DNA from: Deltaproteobacteria bacterium
GTDB taxonomy: Bacteria; Desulfobacterota; Binatia; UBA9968
Length of the DNA stretch: 32,227 nt
Direction: 5' to 3'
Assembly (NCBI GenBank): GCA_005879605.1
Contig: VBKE01000022.1
Location: 1,698-33,924, forward strand
Part shown: in pieces, positions 1 to 7,061 of the stretch
Layout of the letters: the number at the start of each line of letters is the position of its first letter
Numbering within the stretch: position 1 is the stretch's first letter
The notes under the pieces: generated by a model
What the model was told of the DNA's origin: nothing
The model's database searches: none
The model's input: the letters and a program-made list of their open reading frames with translations, nothing else
Program-made: the position numbers and the translations under genes

Positions 1-314
1 TGGATCGGGCAATCAAGAAAGCAAACGAGAATGCGAAAGATCATGAGAAGCTAAGACGGCTTACGATTCACAGCCTACGCCACAGTGGCGCGTCGATTCA
101 CGTGATGCGAGGGACCCCTATTCCCGAAGTCAGCTCGATGCTGGGACATGCCAACGTGAACATCACGCTTACCGTTTACACTCACTTCGTTCCGAAGATG
201 CGGAGCGACGCGGCGTCGACGCTCGCAGCGGCGATTTTCAGCGGAGAAAAAACGTTTGTGGATCAAATTGACCACCTTAAGGACACTTCAGAGGAAAAAG
301 CGGTAGTTTCCTAG
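1..314 (+). CDS. Tyrosine recombinase/phage-type integrase, C-terminal part (5' truncated by window)
   Basis: The frame is open from the first bases of the window to the TAG at 312-314. It contains the C-terminal catalytic boxes of a tyrosine recombinase: HSLRH (His and Arg of box II, near 82-96), LGHAN (box II His, near 142) and the nucleophile in VYTHFVP (near 178). The family cuts and rejoins DNA through a 3'-phosphotyrosine intermediate. About 45 residues follow the tyrosine, longer than the tail of XerC/D, which fits a mobile-element integrase. The gene ends only 58 bp from the 3' end of tRNA-Arg, the usual position of an integrase beside its attachment site, so the rest of the gene and its element should lie to the left. 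The subfamily cannot be assigned without the N-terminus. Confidence 0.85.
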   Translation, partial: DRAIKKANENAKDHEKLRRLTIHSLRHSGASIHVMRGTPIPEVSSMLGHANVNITLTVYTHFVPKMRSDAASTLAAAIFSGEKTFVDQIDHLKDTSEEKAVVS

Positions 315-372
315 TTAAAGTAGCTGTGAGTTTTGAGATGCAAGCGATTGTTCTTAGAAATGATTTGGTAAA

Positions 373-446
373 TGCCCCCGGCGTGACTCGAACACGCGGC
401 CCCAGGATTAGGAATCCTGTGCTCTATCCACCTGAGCTACGGGGGC
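373..446 (-). tRNA. tRNA-Arg (anticodon CCT)
   Basis: The reverse strand folds as a complete cloverleaf. The acceptor stem is GCCCCCG/CGGGGGC, the D arm GCTC/GAGC, the anticodon stem CAGGA/TCCTG with loop TTCCTAA (anticodon CCT, reading AGG), and the T arm GCGTG-TTCGAGT-CACGC. The discriminator is A and the 3' CCA is not encoded. The 3' end faces the integrase at 1-314, and tRNA 3' ends are classic attB sites for tyrosine integrases. Confidence 0.95.
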
Positions 447-493
447 ACATGCACGCAATTTTGACAGCGCTTACCTTGTTCTTATTGACGTAT

Positions 494-523
494 TTGTTAC
501 CATCTTTTCCAAAGATGGGTCAA
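494..523 (-). promoter_or_regulatory. Candidate promoter of tRNA-Arg with palindromic spacer
   Basis: On the minus strand a TTGACC (-35, 518-523) and a weak TAACAA (-10, 494-499) are separated by 18 nt. The spacer is almost exactly a perfect 8-bp inverted repeat (CCATCTTT-tcc-AAAGATGG, 500-518). The tRNA starts about 48 nt downstream. The -10 match is poor, so this is tentative. No T-tract follows the stem, so it is not an intrinsic terminator. Confidence 0.25.
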
Positions 524-562
524 ACTGCGTGAACATTTTTCGAAATTGATTCTTCGCCAAAG

Positions 563-841
563 ATGCGATCATCCTTAAACCGTTTAGTCATGCTGGGTGT
601 ACTTGTCTTTCTCGGATGCGCTTCTCCTCGAAGTCTATTCGTCCAAATGTACGATCCTAAGACAAGCAGAACTCTCAACTGCTCGGCGCGGCAAGCTCCG
701 GGAGAAAATCGCGAGACGCTTTACGACGCGGTCGAAGCTTGCGTGCGTCAACTCGAGGCGCGCGGATTCGTCAGGGTCAAAAATGGACCGGAACAATCAG
801 GCCAGCCAACCGATAACCAAGCGTCCCCTACCGGTAAGTGA
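563..841 (+). CDS. Small hypothetical lipoprotein
   Basis: A 92-residue protein with an N-terminal signal peptide: positively charged start, hydrophobic VMLGVLVF, then lipobox FLGC with the lipidated Cys at about residue 19, followed by AS. This predicts export and anchoring in the inner or outer membrane. The mature part of about 70 residues has two further cysteines (near 40 and 60) that could form a disulfide, and a polar Gly/Pro/Gln-rich tail. No family is recognised. The Shine-Dalgarno before this ATG is weak, so the exact start is uncertain. It lies alone between the tRNA and the rhodanese-MoeB gene on the same strand. Confidence 0.6.
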   Translation: MRSSLNRLVMLGVLVFLGCASPRSLFVQMYDPKTSRTLNCSARQAPGENRETLYDAVEACVRQLEARGFVRVKNGPEQSGQPTDNQASPTGK

Positions 842-875
842 ACTGGCTCTTGACGTTCCGCCATCATTAGTCAAC

Positions 876-904
876 TTGACTTTCACCCAGGCGGGCTCTA
901 ATTT
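876..904 (+). promoter_or_regulatory. Candidate sigma-70-like promoter for the rhodanese-MoeB gene
   Basis: TTGACT (876-881) is followed after 17 nt by TAATTT (899-904), 38 nt before the ATG at 942. The -35 matches 5 of 6 consensus bases and the -10 only 3 of 6. Position and spacing are good but the match is weak. Confidence 0.25.
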
Positions 905-941
905 AGACCTATAAGGTCCAAGACCCAGCGTAGGAGGAATT

Positions 942-2111
942 ATGGCCAAAACCTTTCAGGACATCATGGCCGATGCCCGAAAAGAGATCCCGGAGGTGAC
1001 CGCGCAACAGGTAAGCGATCTCTTGAAAAACAATGGTAAGTCGCCTGTAATCCTTGACGTTCGTGAGAAAGACGAATGGCGAGAAGGCCACTTGGACGGG
1101 GCCGTTTCTTTGCCACGCGGATTTCTCGAGATCAAAGTCGAAAATACTGTTCCCGATAAAAACACGCCCATCGTCGCCTACTGTGCCGGTGGCGTTCGTT
1201 CCCTCCTGGCCGCAAAGATCATGCGCGAGATGGGCTACCAAAACGTGTCGTCCATGGCGGGCGGATACGCCGCGTGGAAAAACGCCGGGTATAAATGGGT
1301 TCAGGATTTTCAGTTTACCCCTGAGCAACTGATCCGCTACAGCCGGCACTTTCTGTTATCCGAAGTGGGAGAAGAAGGCCAGGCGAAACTCTTAAAGGCC
1401 AAGGTTCTGATGGTCGGCGCTGGTGGTCTCGGCTGCCCTTCTGCTTATTATTTGGCCGCCGCTGGAGTCGGCACTCTCGGCATTATCGATAACGACGTGG
1501 TTGATATTTCAAACCTCCAAAGGCAGATTCTCCATACCAATGACCGTGTCGGCAAGCCTAAAGTCGAATCGGCCAAGCTGACGCTCGAGGGGCTGAATCC
1601 CGACGTAAAGGTCATCCCCTACCAGGAGAAACTAACCTCTTCGAACATCATGGAGATCATCAAGGATTACGATATCGTCGTCGACGGGTCCGACAACTTC
1701 CCGACGCGCTATCTGGTGAACGACGCCTGTATTTTGACCAAGACTCCCAATGTGCATGGGAGCATTTTCCAATTCGACGGGCAGGCCACGGTCTTCTATC
1801 CAGGCAAAGGGCCCTGCTATCGCTGCCTCTATCCCGAACCGCCTCCGGCGGACATGGCGCCGAGCTGCGCCGAAGCCGGCGTTTTGGGAGTGCTTCCCGG
1901 GCTTATAGGAACAATCGAGGCTCTGGAAGCGATCAAGCTGATCCTCGGCAAAGGGGATTCCCTCATCGGCCGGCTCTTATGCTTCAACACCTTGACCATG
2001 GAGATCACCACGCTCAATCTGCGGCGCGATCCCAACTGCCCGATGTGCGGCGATCATCCAACCATCCACGAACTCATCGACTACGAAGAGTTCTGCAGTC
2101 TGCGTCACTGA
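942..2111 (+). CDS. MoeB/ThiF-type sulfur-carrier adenylyltransferase with N-terminal rhodanese domain
   Basis: A 389-residue fusion. Residues ~15-118 are a rhodanese domain with the active-site loop CAGGVRS (Cys81), which can carry a persulfide. Residues ~125-389 are an E1-like ThiF/MoeB domain: GAGGLG (159-164) for ATP, NLQRQ (Arg194), VDGSDNFPTR (Asp251), a conserved SCAEAGVLG stretch (Cys309), and two Zn-binding CxxC pairs (292/295 and 366/369). The family adenylates the C-terminal Gly-Gly of MoaD, ThiS or other sulfur carriers, and the rhodanese probably supplies sulfur for the thiocarboxylate. In the best-known fusions the rhodanese is C-terminal, so the order here is reversed. A strong AGGAGG lies 5 nt before the ATG. 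The carrier protein is not in the window, so the pathway (molybdopterin, thiamine, cysteine or thio-cofactor) is undecided. The Mo enzyme further on would need molybdopterin. Confidence 0.9.
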   Translation: MAKTFQDIMADARKEIPEVTAQQVSDLLKNNGKSPVILDVREKDEWREGHLDGAVSLPRGFLEIKVENTVPDKNTPIVAYCAGGVRSLLAAKIMREMGYQNVSSMAGGYAAWKNAGYKWVQDFQFTPEQLIRYSRHFLLSEVGEEGQAKLLKAKVLMVGAGGLGCPSAYYLAAAGVGTLGIIDNDVVDISNLQRQILHTNDRVGKPKVESAKLTLEGLNPDVKVIPYQEKLTSSNIMEIIKDYDIVVDGSDNFPTRYLVNDACILTKTPNVHGSIFQFDGQATVFYPGKGPCYRCLYPEPPPADMAPSCAEAGVLGVLPGLIGTIEALEAIKLILGKGDSLIGRLLCFNTLTMEITTLNLRRDPNCPMCGDHPTIHELIDYEEFCSLRH

Positions 2112-2134
2112 GCGAGGGACTCATCGCGAATAAG

Positions 2135-2169
2135 AGAGGGGCCGACTTTCACGTCGCCCCTCTTTTTTT
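2135..2169 (+). terminator. Rho-independent terminator after the rhodanese-MoeB gene
   Basis: AGAGGGGC (2135-2142) pairs with GCCCCTCT (2156-2163), and the inner CGAC/GTCG extends the stem. A run of seven T (2163-2169) follows. It lies 24 nt after the stop and ends plus-strand transcription before the convergent rluB gene. The rest of the gap, 2170-2286, shows nothing further. Confidence 0.85.
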
Positions 2170-2286
2170 GAAACTCTTTTCTTCTCTGCGGCTCAGTTGA
2201 TTCGATCCTATCCCAAAACCGTCGACACGAGGCGTGACTTTTGGTATCGGGTGAAATATTCGGATGAACGCAGTGAAGTACGAATT

Positions 2287-3012
2287 CTAGAGGCCGACGG
2301 CTTCTTTCAACGCTTTGATTTCTCCTTGCAAGAGCGGTCGCAACTCGCCGCGAGGCAGAGGCGCCAAGGAGACGGCGCCCACGCGTATCCGGATCAGTTT
2401 CTCGACGAAATAACCCAAAGCCCCGAACATACGGCGCACTTCGCGGTTTTTTCCCTCGTGAATTTCGATTTCAACCCAGGCGTTTTTCCTTAATTTCTCT
2501 ACGACGCGCGCGCGCGCCGGTGCGGCAATCCCATCTTCTAAACGAATCCCCTGGCGGAGAACCGCCAGGTCCCTATCGGTCGGGCACGCGCTCAACTTGA
2601 CGCGGTAGGTCTTTTTAACTCCAAAGCGGGGATGGGTCAGCCGGCGCGCGAATTCGCCATCATTGGTGAGAAGCAAAAGTCCTTCGGAATTGAAATCCAG
2701 CCGGCCCACTGGAAAGACCCGACGTTTGGCTCCCAGCGGGGCAACGAATTCCGTCAGATCGGGACGGTGCTGAGGATCGTTGACAGTTGTGATGACTCCC
2801 GGTGGTTTATGAAACGCGAAATAGAGCGGCGCTGCGCCTGTCTTGATCCGTTTGCCGTCGACTTTAATGCTGTCCTTGAACGGATCCGCCTGCGAGCCGA
2901 GCTTTCGTACTATGGTTCCATTGACAGAAACCCGGCCTTCCACGATCCATCGCTCCGCCTCCCGACGGGAAGCGACACCCGCTCGCGAAAGGATCTTTTG
3001 CAGGCGTTCCAT
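2287..3012 (-). CDS. rluB: RluB/RsuA-family pseudouridine synthase
   Basis: A 241-residue protein with an N-terminal S4 RNA-binding domain (MERLQKILSRAGVASRREAE, residues 1-~60) and the RsuA/RluB/E/F catalytic domain with the signature GRLDFNSEGLLLLTNDG, whose Asp is the nucleophile. It isomerises a uridine in rRNA. The RluB subgroup modifies 23S rRNA U2605 (E. coli numbering), and RluB is the usual member found beside scpB. The very short C-terminal tail compared with E. coli RluB is common outside Gammaproteobacteria. The start lies 12 nt after the scpB stop, so it is the last gene of the scpAB transcription unit. RsuA or RluE specificity cannot be excluded from sequence alone. Confidence 0.9.
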   Translation of the reverse strand: MERLQKILSRAGVASRREAERWIVEGRVSVNGTIVRKLGSQADPFKDSIKVDGKRIKTGAAPLYFAFHKPPGVITTVNDPQHRPDLTEFVAPLGAKRRVFPVGRLDFNSEGLLLLTNDGEFARRLTHPRFGVKKTYRVKLSACPTDRDLAVLRQGIRLEDGIAAPARARVVEKLRKNAWVEIEIHEGKNREVRRMFGALGYFVEKLIRIRVGAVSLAPLPRGELRPLLQGEIKALKEAVGL

Positions 3013-3024
3013 GGATCGGCAAGA

Positions 3025-3600
3025 TTAGCTCTCTTCGGTATTTTCGAGCGATACTTCATCTCCCGGCACTTCGGGCAGCGTGATTTCTTCCATCTCTTTC
3101 AAAGTCGGCAAATGGCTGAGGTCTTTTAGATTGAATAACTGTAAAAATTCGGGCGTGGTGCCATATAGAAACGGGCGACCTGGGACGTCCTTGCGGGCGA
3201 CCGCTCGAATCAGCCCGCGTTCCAGCAGCGTACTGATCACGCCATCGACGTCGACGCCTCGAATCGCTTCGATTTCAGCTTTGGTGATAGGTTGACGGTA
3301 GGCGATGATCGCAAGTGTTTCGAGGGTCGGCCGGCTCATGCGCGCAGGTCGGCCGCCGAGAAACTTTTTGACCAAATCTGCATTGACTTTTGCCGTTCGC
3401 AACTGAAAGCCGCCCGCGACTTCAACTAAACGCACGCCGCGGCGCTGCGTGTCGAGTTCTCGTTGAAGCTCATCCAAAACGGAGCGAATATCTTCCTTGC
3501 TCGCTCCTTCCAGTACCTCCTCCAAGCGCTGCAGCGTCACCGGCCCATCGGCAACAAACAGCAAGCTCTCGACAATCGATTTTAAATCTTCACGTTCCAT
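3025..3600 (-). CDS. scpB: Segregation and condensation protein B
   Basis: A 191-residue ScpB with two winged-helix domains. The typical sequence runs from KSIVESLLFVADGPVTLQRL at the N-terminus to the conserved LETLAIIAYRQPITKAEIE block (residues ~90-115) and GVISTLLERGLI. ScpB dimers bind the kleisin ScpA and regulate the SMC complex that organises and segregates the chromosome. The ATG at 3600 lies inside the 3' end of scpA (11-nt overlap), so translation is probably coupled. The last ~25 residues are acidic and variable. Confidence 0.95.
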   Translation of the reverse strand: MEREDLKSIVESLLFVADGPVTLQRLEEVLEGASKEDIRSVLDELQRELDTQRRGVRLVEVAGGFQLRTAKVNADLVKKFLGGRPARMSRPTLETLAIIAYRQPITKAEIEAIRGVDVDGVISTLLERGLIRAVARKDVPGRPFLYGTTPEFLQLFNLKDLSHLPTLKEMEEITLPEVPGDEVSLENTEES

Positions 3601-4354
3601 GCTGTTCTTCCTCGGAGTTTTCGACGGCGATCAAGGCGTCATCGATACCTACCGCCGCTTCAATGACGATCGGTCCGGCTGCTTCTTCTTGAAAAATTCT
3701 TATGGCGCATCCTTTGACGAGCTCGAGCATCGCCAAAAAGGTCACTACGACTTCCATCCGCGATTTGACCTCGCTGAAGAGCGCTTCGAAAAGCACTTTC
3801 CCCTTAGAGCGCAGCGTATCCAGCAGCAGGGTCATTTTTTCCCGAACTGTGATCTTTTCCAAGGTAATTTCATGGACATTGTCTTTGGGCAGGCGGTCGA
3901 GAACGCGCCGCAACGCCGTCAAGAGTTCAAATACGGACACCTCGCGAAACCCGGTAGCCGGAGTTTCTTCGACGGGGGCCGCGGATCGGACAAACACGTC
4001 CCGCGTGAGAATTTCTCGTTGTTCGAGTTGATCGGCTGCTTCCTTGAAACGCTGGTACTCGAGCAGTCGACGTATCAGCTCGTCGCGCGGATCGGGGCCT
4101 TCGTCTTCATCGGGTTCATCGTCGCCGGCCGGAAGCAGCATGCGGGATTTGATGTGTATCAGGGTAGCCGCCATGACCAGAAATTCTCCGGCCAGGTCGA
4201 GGTTGAGGCTCTGCATCAACTCCAGAGTAGCTAAATACTGCTCGGTGATACTCGCGATCGGAATATCAGTGATGCTGACCTCGTTCTTCTTAATGAGATG
4301 AAGCAAGAGGTCCAGGGGACCTTCGAAGAATTCTAATTGGACTCGCGTCGTCAC
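3590..4354 (-). CDS. scpA: Segregation and condensation protein A (kleisin)
   Basis: A 254-residue kleisin. The N-terminal FEGPLDLLLHLIKKNEVSI helix-turn region binds the SMC neck. YLATLELMQSLNLDLAGEF and the MAATLIHIKSRMLLP helix are family hallmarks. The middle (about 95-115) is acidic and linker-like (DDEPDEDEGPDPRDE), and the C-terminal winged helix contacts the SMC head. The start is GTG at 4354, overlapping the TGA of trpS by 4 nt (GTGA), which indicates tight translational coupling. Together with scpB it forms the SMC-ScpAB condensin; no smc gene is in the window. Confidence 0.95.
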   Translation of the reverse strand: MTTRVQLEFFEGPLDLLLHLIKKNEVSITDIPIASITEQYLATLELMQSLNLDLAGEFLVMAATLIHIKSRMLLPAGDDEPDEDEGPDPRDELIRRLLEYQRFKEAADQLEQREILTRDVFVRSAAPVEETPATGFREVSVFELLTALRRVLDRLPKDNVHEITLEKITVREKMTLLLDTLRSKGKVLFEALFSEVKSRMEVVVTFLAMLELVKGCAIRIFQEEAAGPIVIEAAVGIDDALIAVENSEEEQHGT

Positions 4355-5331
4355 AGTCCTAAAGTCTCACGCACTTCGGCCATGGTTTCCGAGGCCTTCT
4401 GCTGTGCCGTCCGGTTGCCTGCAGCGAGGACCTCTTCGACCTCGCCAGGCCGTTTCTCCAAGGCGGCTCGCTTCTGTTGAATCGGCGCGAGCTCCTCCAC
4501 GACGTGTTTGATCATGACCTTCTTGCATTCGAGGCAGCCTATCCCGGCGGTGCGGCAGCCTTTCGAGACATATTCGATCTCCTCGGGCGTGCAATAGATC
4601 TTATGGAGCTGGAACGCCGGACATTTCTCCGGTTCGCCGGGATCGCTGCGCTTGACCCGGGCCGGGTCGGTCATCATGCGGCTTAACTTCTGATCAATCT
4701 CCTTAGGCGTGTCCGAAAGAAAGACCGCGTTATTGTAACTCTTGCTCATCTTGCGGCCGTCCAGTCCCGGCAGCTTCTGCGTCTCGGTCAGTAACACCTC
4801 AGGCTCGGGAAAAATCGGCCGATACGTCTGATTGAAGCGCCGCACGATCGCTCGCGTCAGCTCGACATGAGGCGCCTGGTCCAGGCCCACCGGCACTTTG
4901 TTTGCTTTATACATAACGATGTCCGCCGCCTGCAGCACCGGGTAGCCGAGAAACCCGTAAGTCGAAAGGTCCCTGCCGACCAGTTCTCTGATCTGCTCCT
5001 TGTACGTCGGATTGCGTTCGAGCCACGGAACCGGCGTGATCATAGACAGCAGAAGATGCAACTCCGCGTGTTCTTTGATGCGCGATTGACGAAAAATGAC
5101 GCAGCGCTCCGGGTCGAGACCGACGCTTAACCAATCCATCGCTATCTTAAGTGTGTTCTGCTCGATATTCTGCGGCGAAGCATAATCTGTTGTCAGCACA
5201 TGCCAATCGGCCGCAAAGAAGTAACAGTGGTATTGGTCCTGCAGACGCACCCAGTTCTTGAGCGCGCCGTGGAGATGGCCCAGATGAAGCTGTCCTCCCG
5301 TCGGTCTCATGCCGCTAACGATCGTGTCCAT
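4351..5331 (-). CDS. trpS: Tryptophanyl-tRNA synthetase
   Basis: A 326-residue class I aminoacyl-tRNA synthetase that charges tRNA-Trp in the cytoplasm. The HIGH-type motif is in SGMRPTGGQLHLGHLHGAL (residues 6-24), the KMSKS loop is GRKMSKSYNN (~193-202), and GFLGYPVLQAADI is the Trp-pocket region. The length is that of the bacterial type. GCLECKKVM in the C-terminal part adds two cysteines near an upstream CP, as in the bacterial TrpRS group with extra Cys. The gene follows the M50 protease gene by 6 nt and overlaps scpA by 4 nt, so it lies inside the same transcription unit. Confidence 0.96.
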   Translation of the reverse strand: MDTIVSGMRPTGGQLHLGHLHGALKNWVRLQDQYHCYFFAADWHVLTTDYASPQNIEQNTLKIAMDWLSVGLDPERCVIFRQSRIKEHAELHLLLSMITPVPWLERNPTYKEQIRELVGRDLSTYGFLGYPVLQAADIVMYKANKVPVGLDQAPHVELTRAIVRRFNQTYRPIFPEPEVLLTETQKLPGLDGRKMSKSYNNAVFLSDTPKEIDQKLSRMMTDPARVKRSDPGEPEKCPAFQLHKIYCTPEEIEYVSKGCRTAGIGCLECKKVMIKHVVEELAPIQQKRAALEKRPGEVEEVLAAGNRTAQQKASETMAEVRETLGL

Positions 5332-5337
5332 ACTTGT

Positions 5338-5991
5338 TTATCCCGCCACCAGTCCTCCGAGTAATCGCGACACAAAATAGACTAGAGGCCCCATGAAAAC
5401 ATCCAGCGTGTGAGTCATTATCAACACCAGGATAATCAAGAATCCATAGGGTTCTATTCGCGCGACCGCGGATGAGTACGGCTCAGGGAGCAATCCTACC
5501 AGCACTCTGCCGCCGTCCAAAGGCGGCAGCGGCAACAAATTAAATGCGGCCAACATCGCATTGATCATGACACTGTATTGGGCCATGAGCGCTAAGGGAG
5601 TTCCGACAAACGCCGGCAAGAGACCGCCCGACGCGTTGAGAAACTTTAGCAGATAAATACTCACCACCGCGATGAGAATGTTCGTTGCAGGCCCAGCGCC
5701 GGCCACCCAAATCATATCCCTCTTTGGATGGTGGAGGTTGTGGAAGTTCACGGGAACCGGCTTGGCATAACCGAACACAAACGGCGCGCCGACGATGATC
5801 AGAAAAAACGGCAAAAGAATCGTGCCGAAAAGATCAATGTGCGAAATCGGATTCAGCGTCAGCCGGCCCATTCGCGCCGCGGTTGAGTCGCCAAATTGAA
5901 ACGCCACCCATCCGTGGGCAACTTCATGAAATATGATGGCGACCAAGACAGGAAAAGCCCAGACGGCAACTTCTTGAACGGTTTCTTGCAA
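5338..5991 (-). CDS. Site-2-protease-like M50 zinc metallopeptidase, membrane protein
   Basis: A 217-residue integral membrane protease of the compact M50B/YwhC type. HEVAH (residues 22-26) provides two His ligands and the catalytic Glu, and LPLPPLDGGRV (~155-165) supplies the Asp ligand. Four or more hydrophobic segments fit a membrane-embedded active site, and no PDZ domain is present, unlike RseP. The only start before the HEVAH helix is TTG (5991), leaving a short N-terminus. The gene lies between xerD and trpS, a pairing common in Deltaproteobacteria-like genomes. The physiological substrate is unknown. Confidence 0.9.
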   Translation of the reverse strand: MQETVQEVAVWAFPVLVAIIFHEVAHGWVAFQFGDSTAARMGRLTLNPISHIDLFGTILLPFFLIIVGAPFVFGYAKPVPVNFHNLHHPKRDMIWVAGAGPATNILIAVVSIYLLKFLNASGGLLPAFVGTPLALMAQYSVMINAMLAAFNLLPLPPLDGGRVLVGLLPEPYSSAVARIEPYGFLIILVLIMTHTLDVFMGPLVYFVSRLLGGLVAG

Positions 5992-6070
5992 GATCGTTCC
6001 AATGAGCCTTTACGTATTATGAATACGGCAAGCCCGAAGAAAACACAAGTCAAAAACCCGAGGGCGGACT

Positions 6071-6126
6071 GGAGTAATGGAGTGCGGGAGGGATGCGCTC
6101 CCAATACTCCACCGCTCCATTACTCC
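6071..6126. repeat. Dispersed repeat-like inverted repeat at the 3' end of xerD
   Basis: GGAGTAATGGAG (6071-6082) and CTCCATTACTCC (6115-6126) are perfect 12-bp inverted arms. An alternative pair ACTGGAGT/ACTCCAGT lies at 6068-6075 and 6130-6137, and an inner GGGAG/CTCCC also pairs. The block fills the gap between xerD and the M50 gene and contributes the last codons and stop of xerD. Confidence 0.6.
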
Positions 6127-7061
6127 ACGACTCCAGTATTCCGTTTCACTTTGCGGTCGCCGCTCTCTCTTGGGTGAAACCGGCGATGCACTTCTTTGAG
6201 TCGAGCGCCATTAACGTGGGTATAGATTTGCGTCGTCGAAATGTCCGCATGGCCCAACATCGATTGAACCGACCGGAGGTCGGCGCCCCCTTCAAGAAGA
6301 TGGGTCGCGAAGGAATGCCGAAGCGTGTGCGGCGTCACTCTCTTATCTATGGCGGCGGCCAAAGCATAGCGGCGGATTAACTTCCAAAATGCCTGTCTTG
6401 TCAGTGGCTTTGCCGAACGAGTGATAAATAAAGACGGGCTCGATCGCCCTTTGAGCAGCCGCGGCCTGATTTCTTTCACGTAGCGAATCAGGGCCTCATT
6501 GGCCCACTTGCCGAAGGGCACGGCCCTCACTTTGGAGCCCTTTCCCTTTACGGTCAGATAATTTCCTTGAAAATTGATTTGCTGGGTTTCCAACGACACC
6601 AGTTCTGAGACTCTCAGGCCGGCTGCGTACAAGAGTTCTAACATGGCCCGGTCACGGCTGCCGAGCAAACCCGAAGGGTCGGGCTGACTCAGCAGCGCTC
6701 GAACGTCGTCGCCGGACAAAGTCTGAGGCAGTTTTCTGCCAGGAGGAATCAGAAGAAGAGGAGGAACCGGATTTTCGCGGATCACTTCTTCCATTTCCAA
6801 AAACCGGCACAAACGCCGCGCGGTCACTATGTGCCGGGCGATACTCCGGTTGCTTAATCCGTCCTTACGGAGAAATGAAAAATAGGAACGAAGGTGGATC
6901 GGTTTTAGTTCTGGCCAAGACGAGACCCCGCGAGAAACGAGAAATTCCGCAAGCCGACAGAGGTCGCGGCTATAGGCTTCGACCGTATTTTTCGCCAAAC
7001 CTTTCTCGACGGCGACCATCGACAGAAAGGAATCAATGTGCGGACTCAGCGATTCTTTCAT
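6120..7061 (-). CDS. xerD: Tyrosine recombinase XerD
   Basis: A 313-residue Xer recombinase from the ATG at 7061. The N-terminal SAM-like core-binding domain spans residues ~5-90, and the catalytic set is complete: Arg150 (AAGLRVSEL), Lys174 (KGKGSK), His245 and Arg248 (HTLRHS), His271 (LGHAD) and Tyr280 (TQIYTH). With XerC it resolves chromosome dimers at dif; the HPR near the end is XerD-like. An upstream start at 7160 would add 33 unlikely residues inside glnD, so 7061 is preferred (29-nt overlap with glnD). The last ~15 residues, ending NTGVVE, are encoded by the inverted repeat at 6071-6126 rather than by conserved sequence. XerC/XerD nomenclature is from similarity only. Confidence 0.9.
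   Translation of the reverse strand: MKESLSPHIDSFLSMVAVEKGLAKNTVEAYSRDLCRLAEFLVSRGVSSWPELKPIHLRSYFSFLRKDGLSNRSIARHIVTARRLCRFLEMEEVIRENPVPPLLLIPPGRKLPQTLSGDDVRALLSQPDPSGLLGSRDRAMLELLYAAGLRVSELVSLETQQINFQGNYLTVKGKGSKVRAVPFGKWANEALIRYVKEIRPRLLKGRSSPSLFITRSAKPLTRQAFWKLIRRYALAAAIDKRVTPHTLRHSFATHLLEGGADLRSVQSMLGHADISTTQIYTHVNGARLKEVHRRFHPRESGDRKVKRNTGVVE

Noticed and set aside
3497..4234. A 245-codon plus-strand frame
   Set aside because: Antisense to scpA/scpB, with no recognisable domain.
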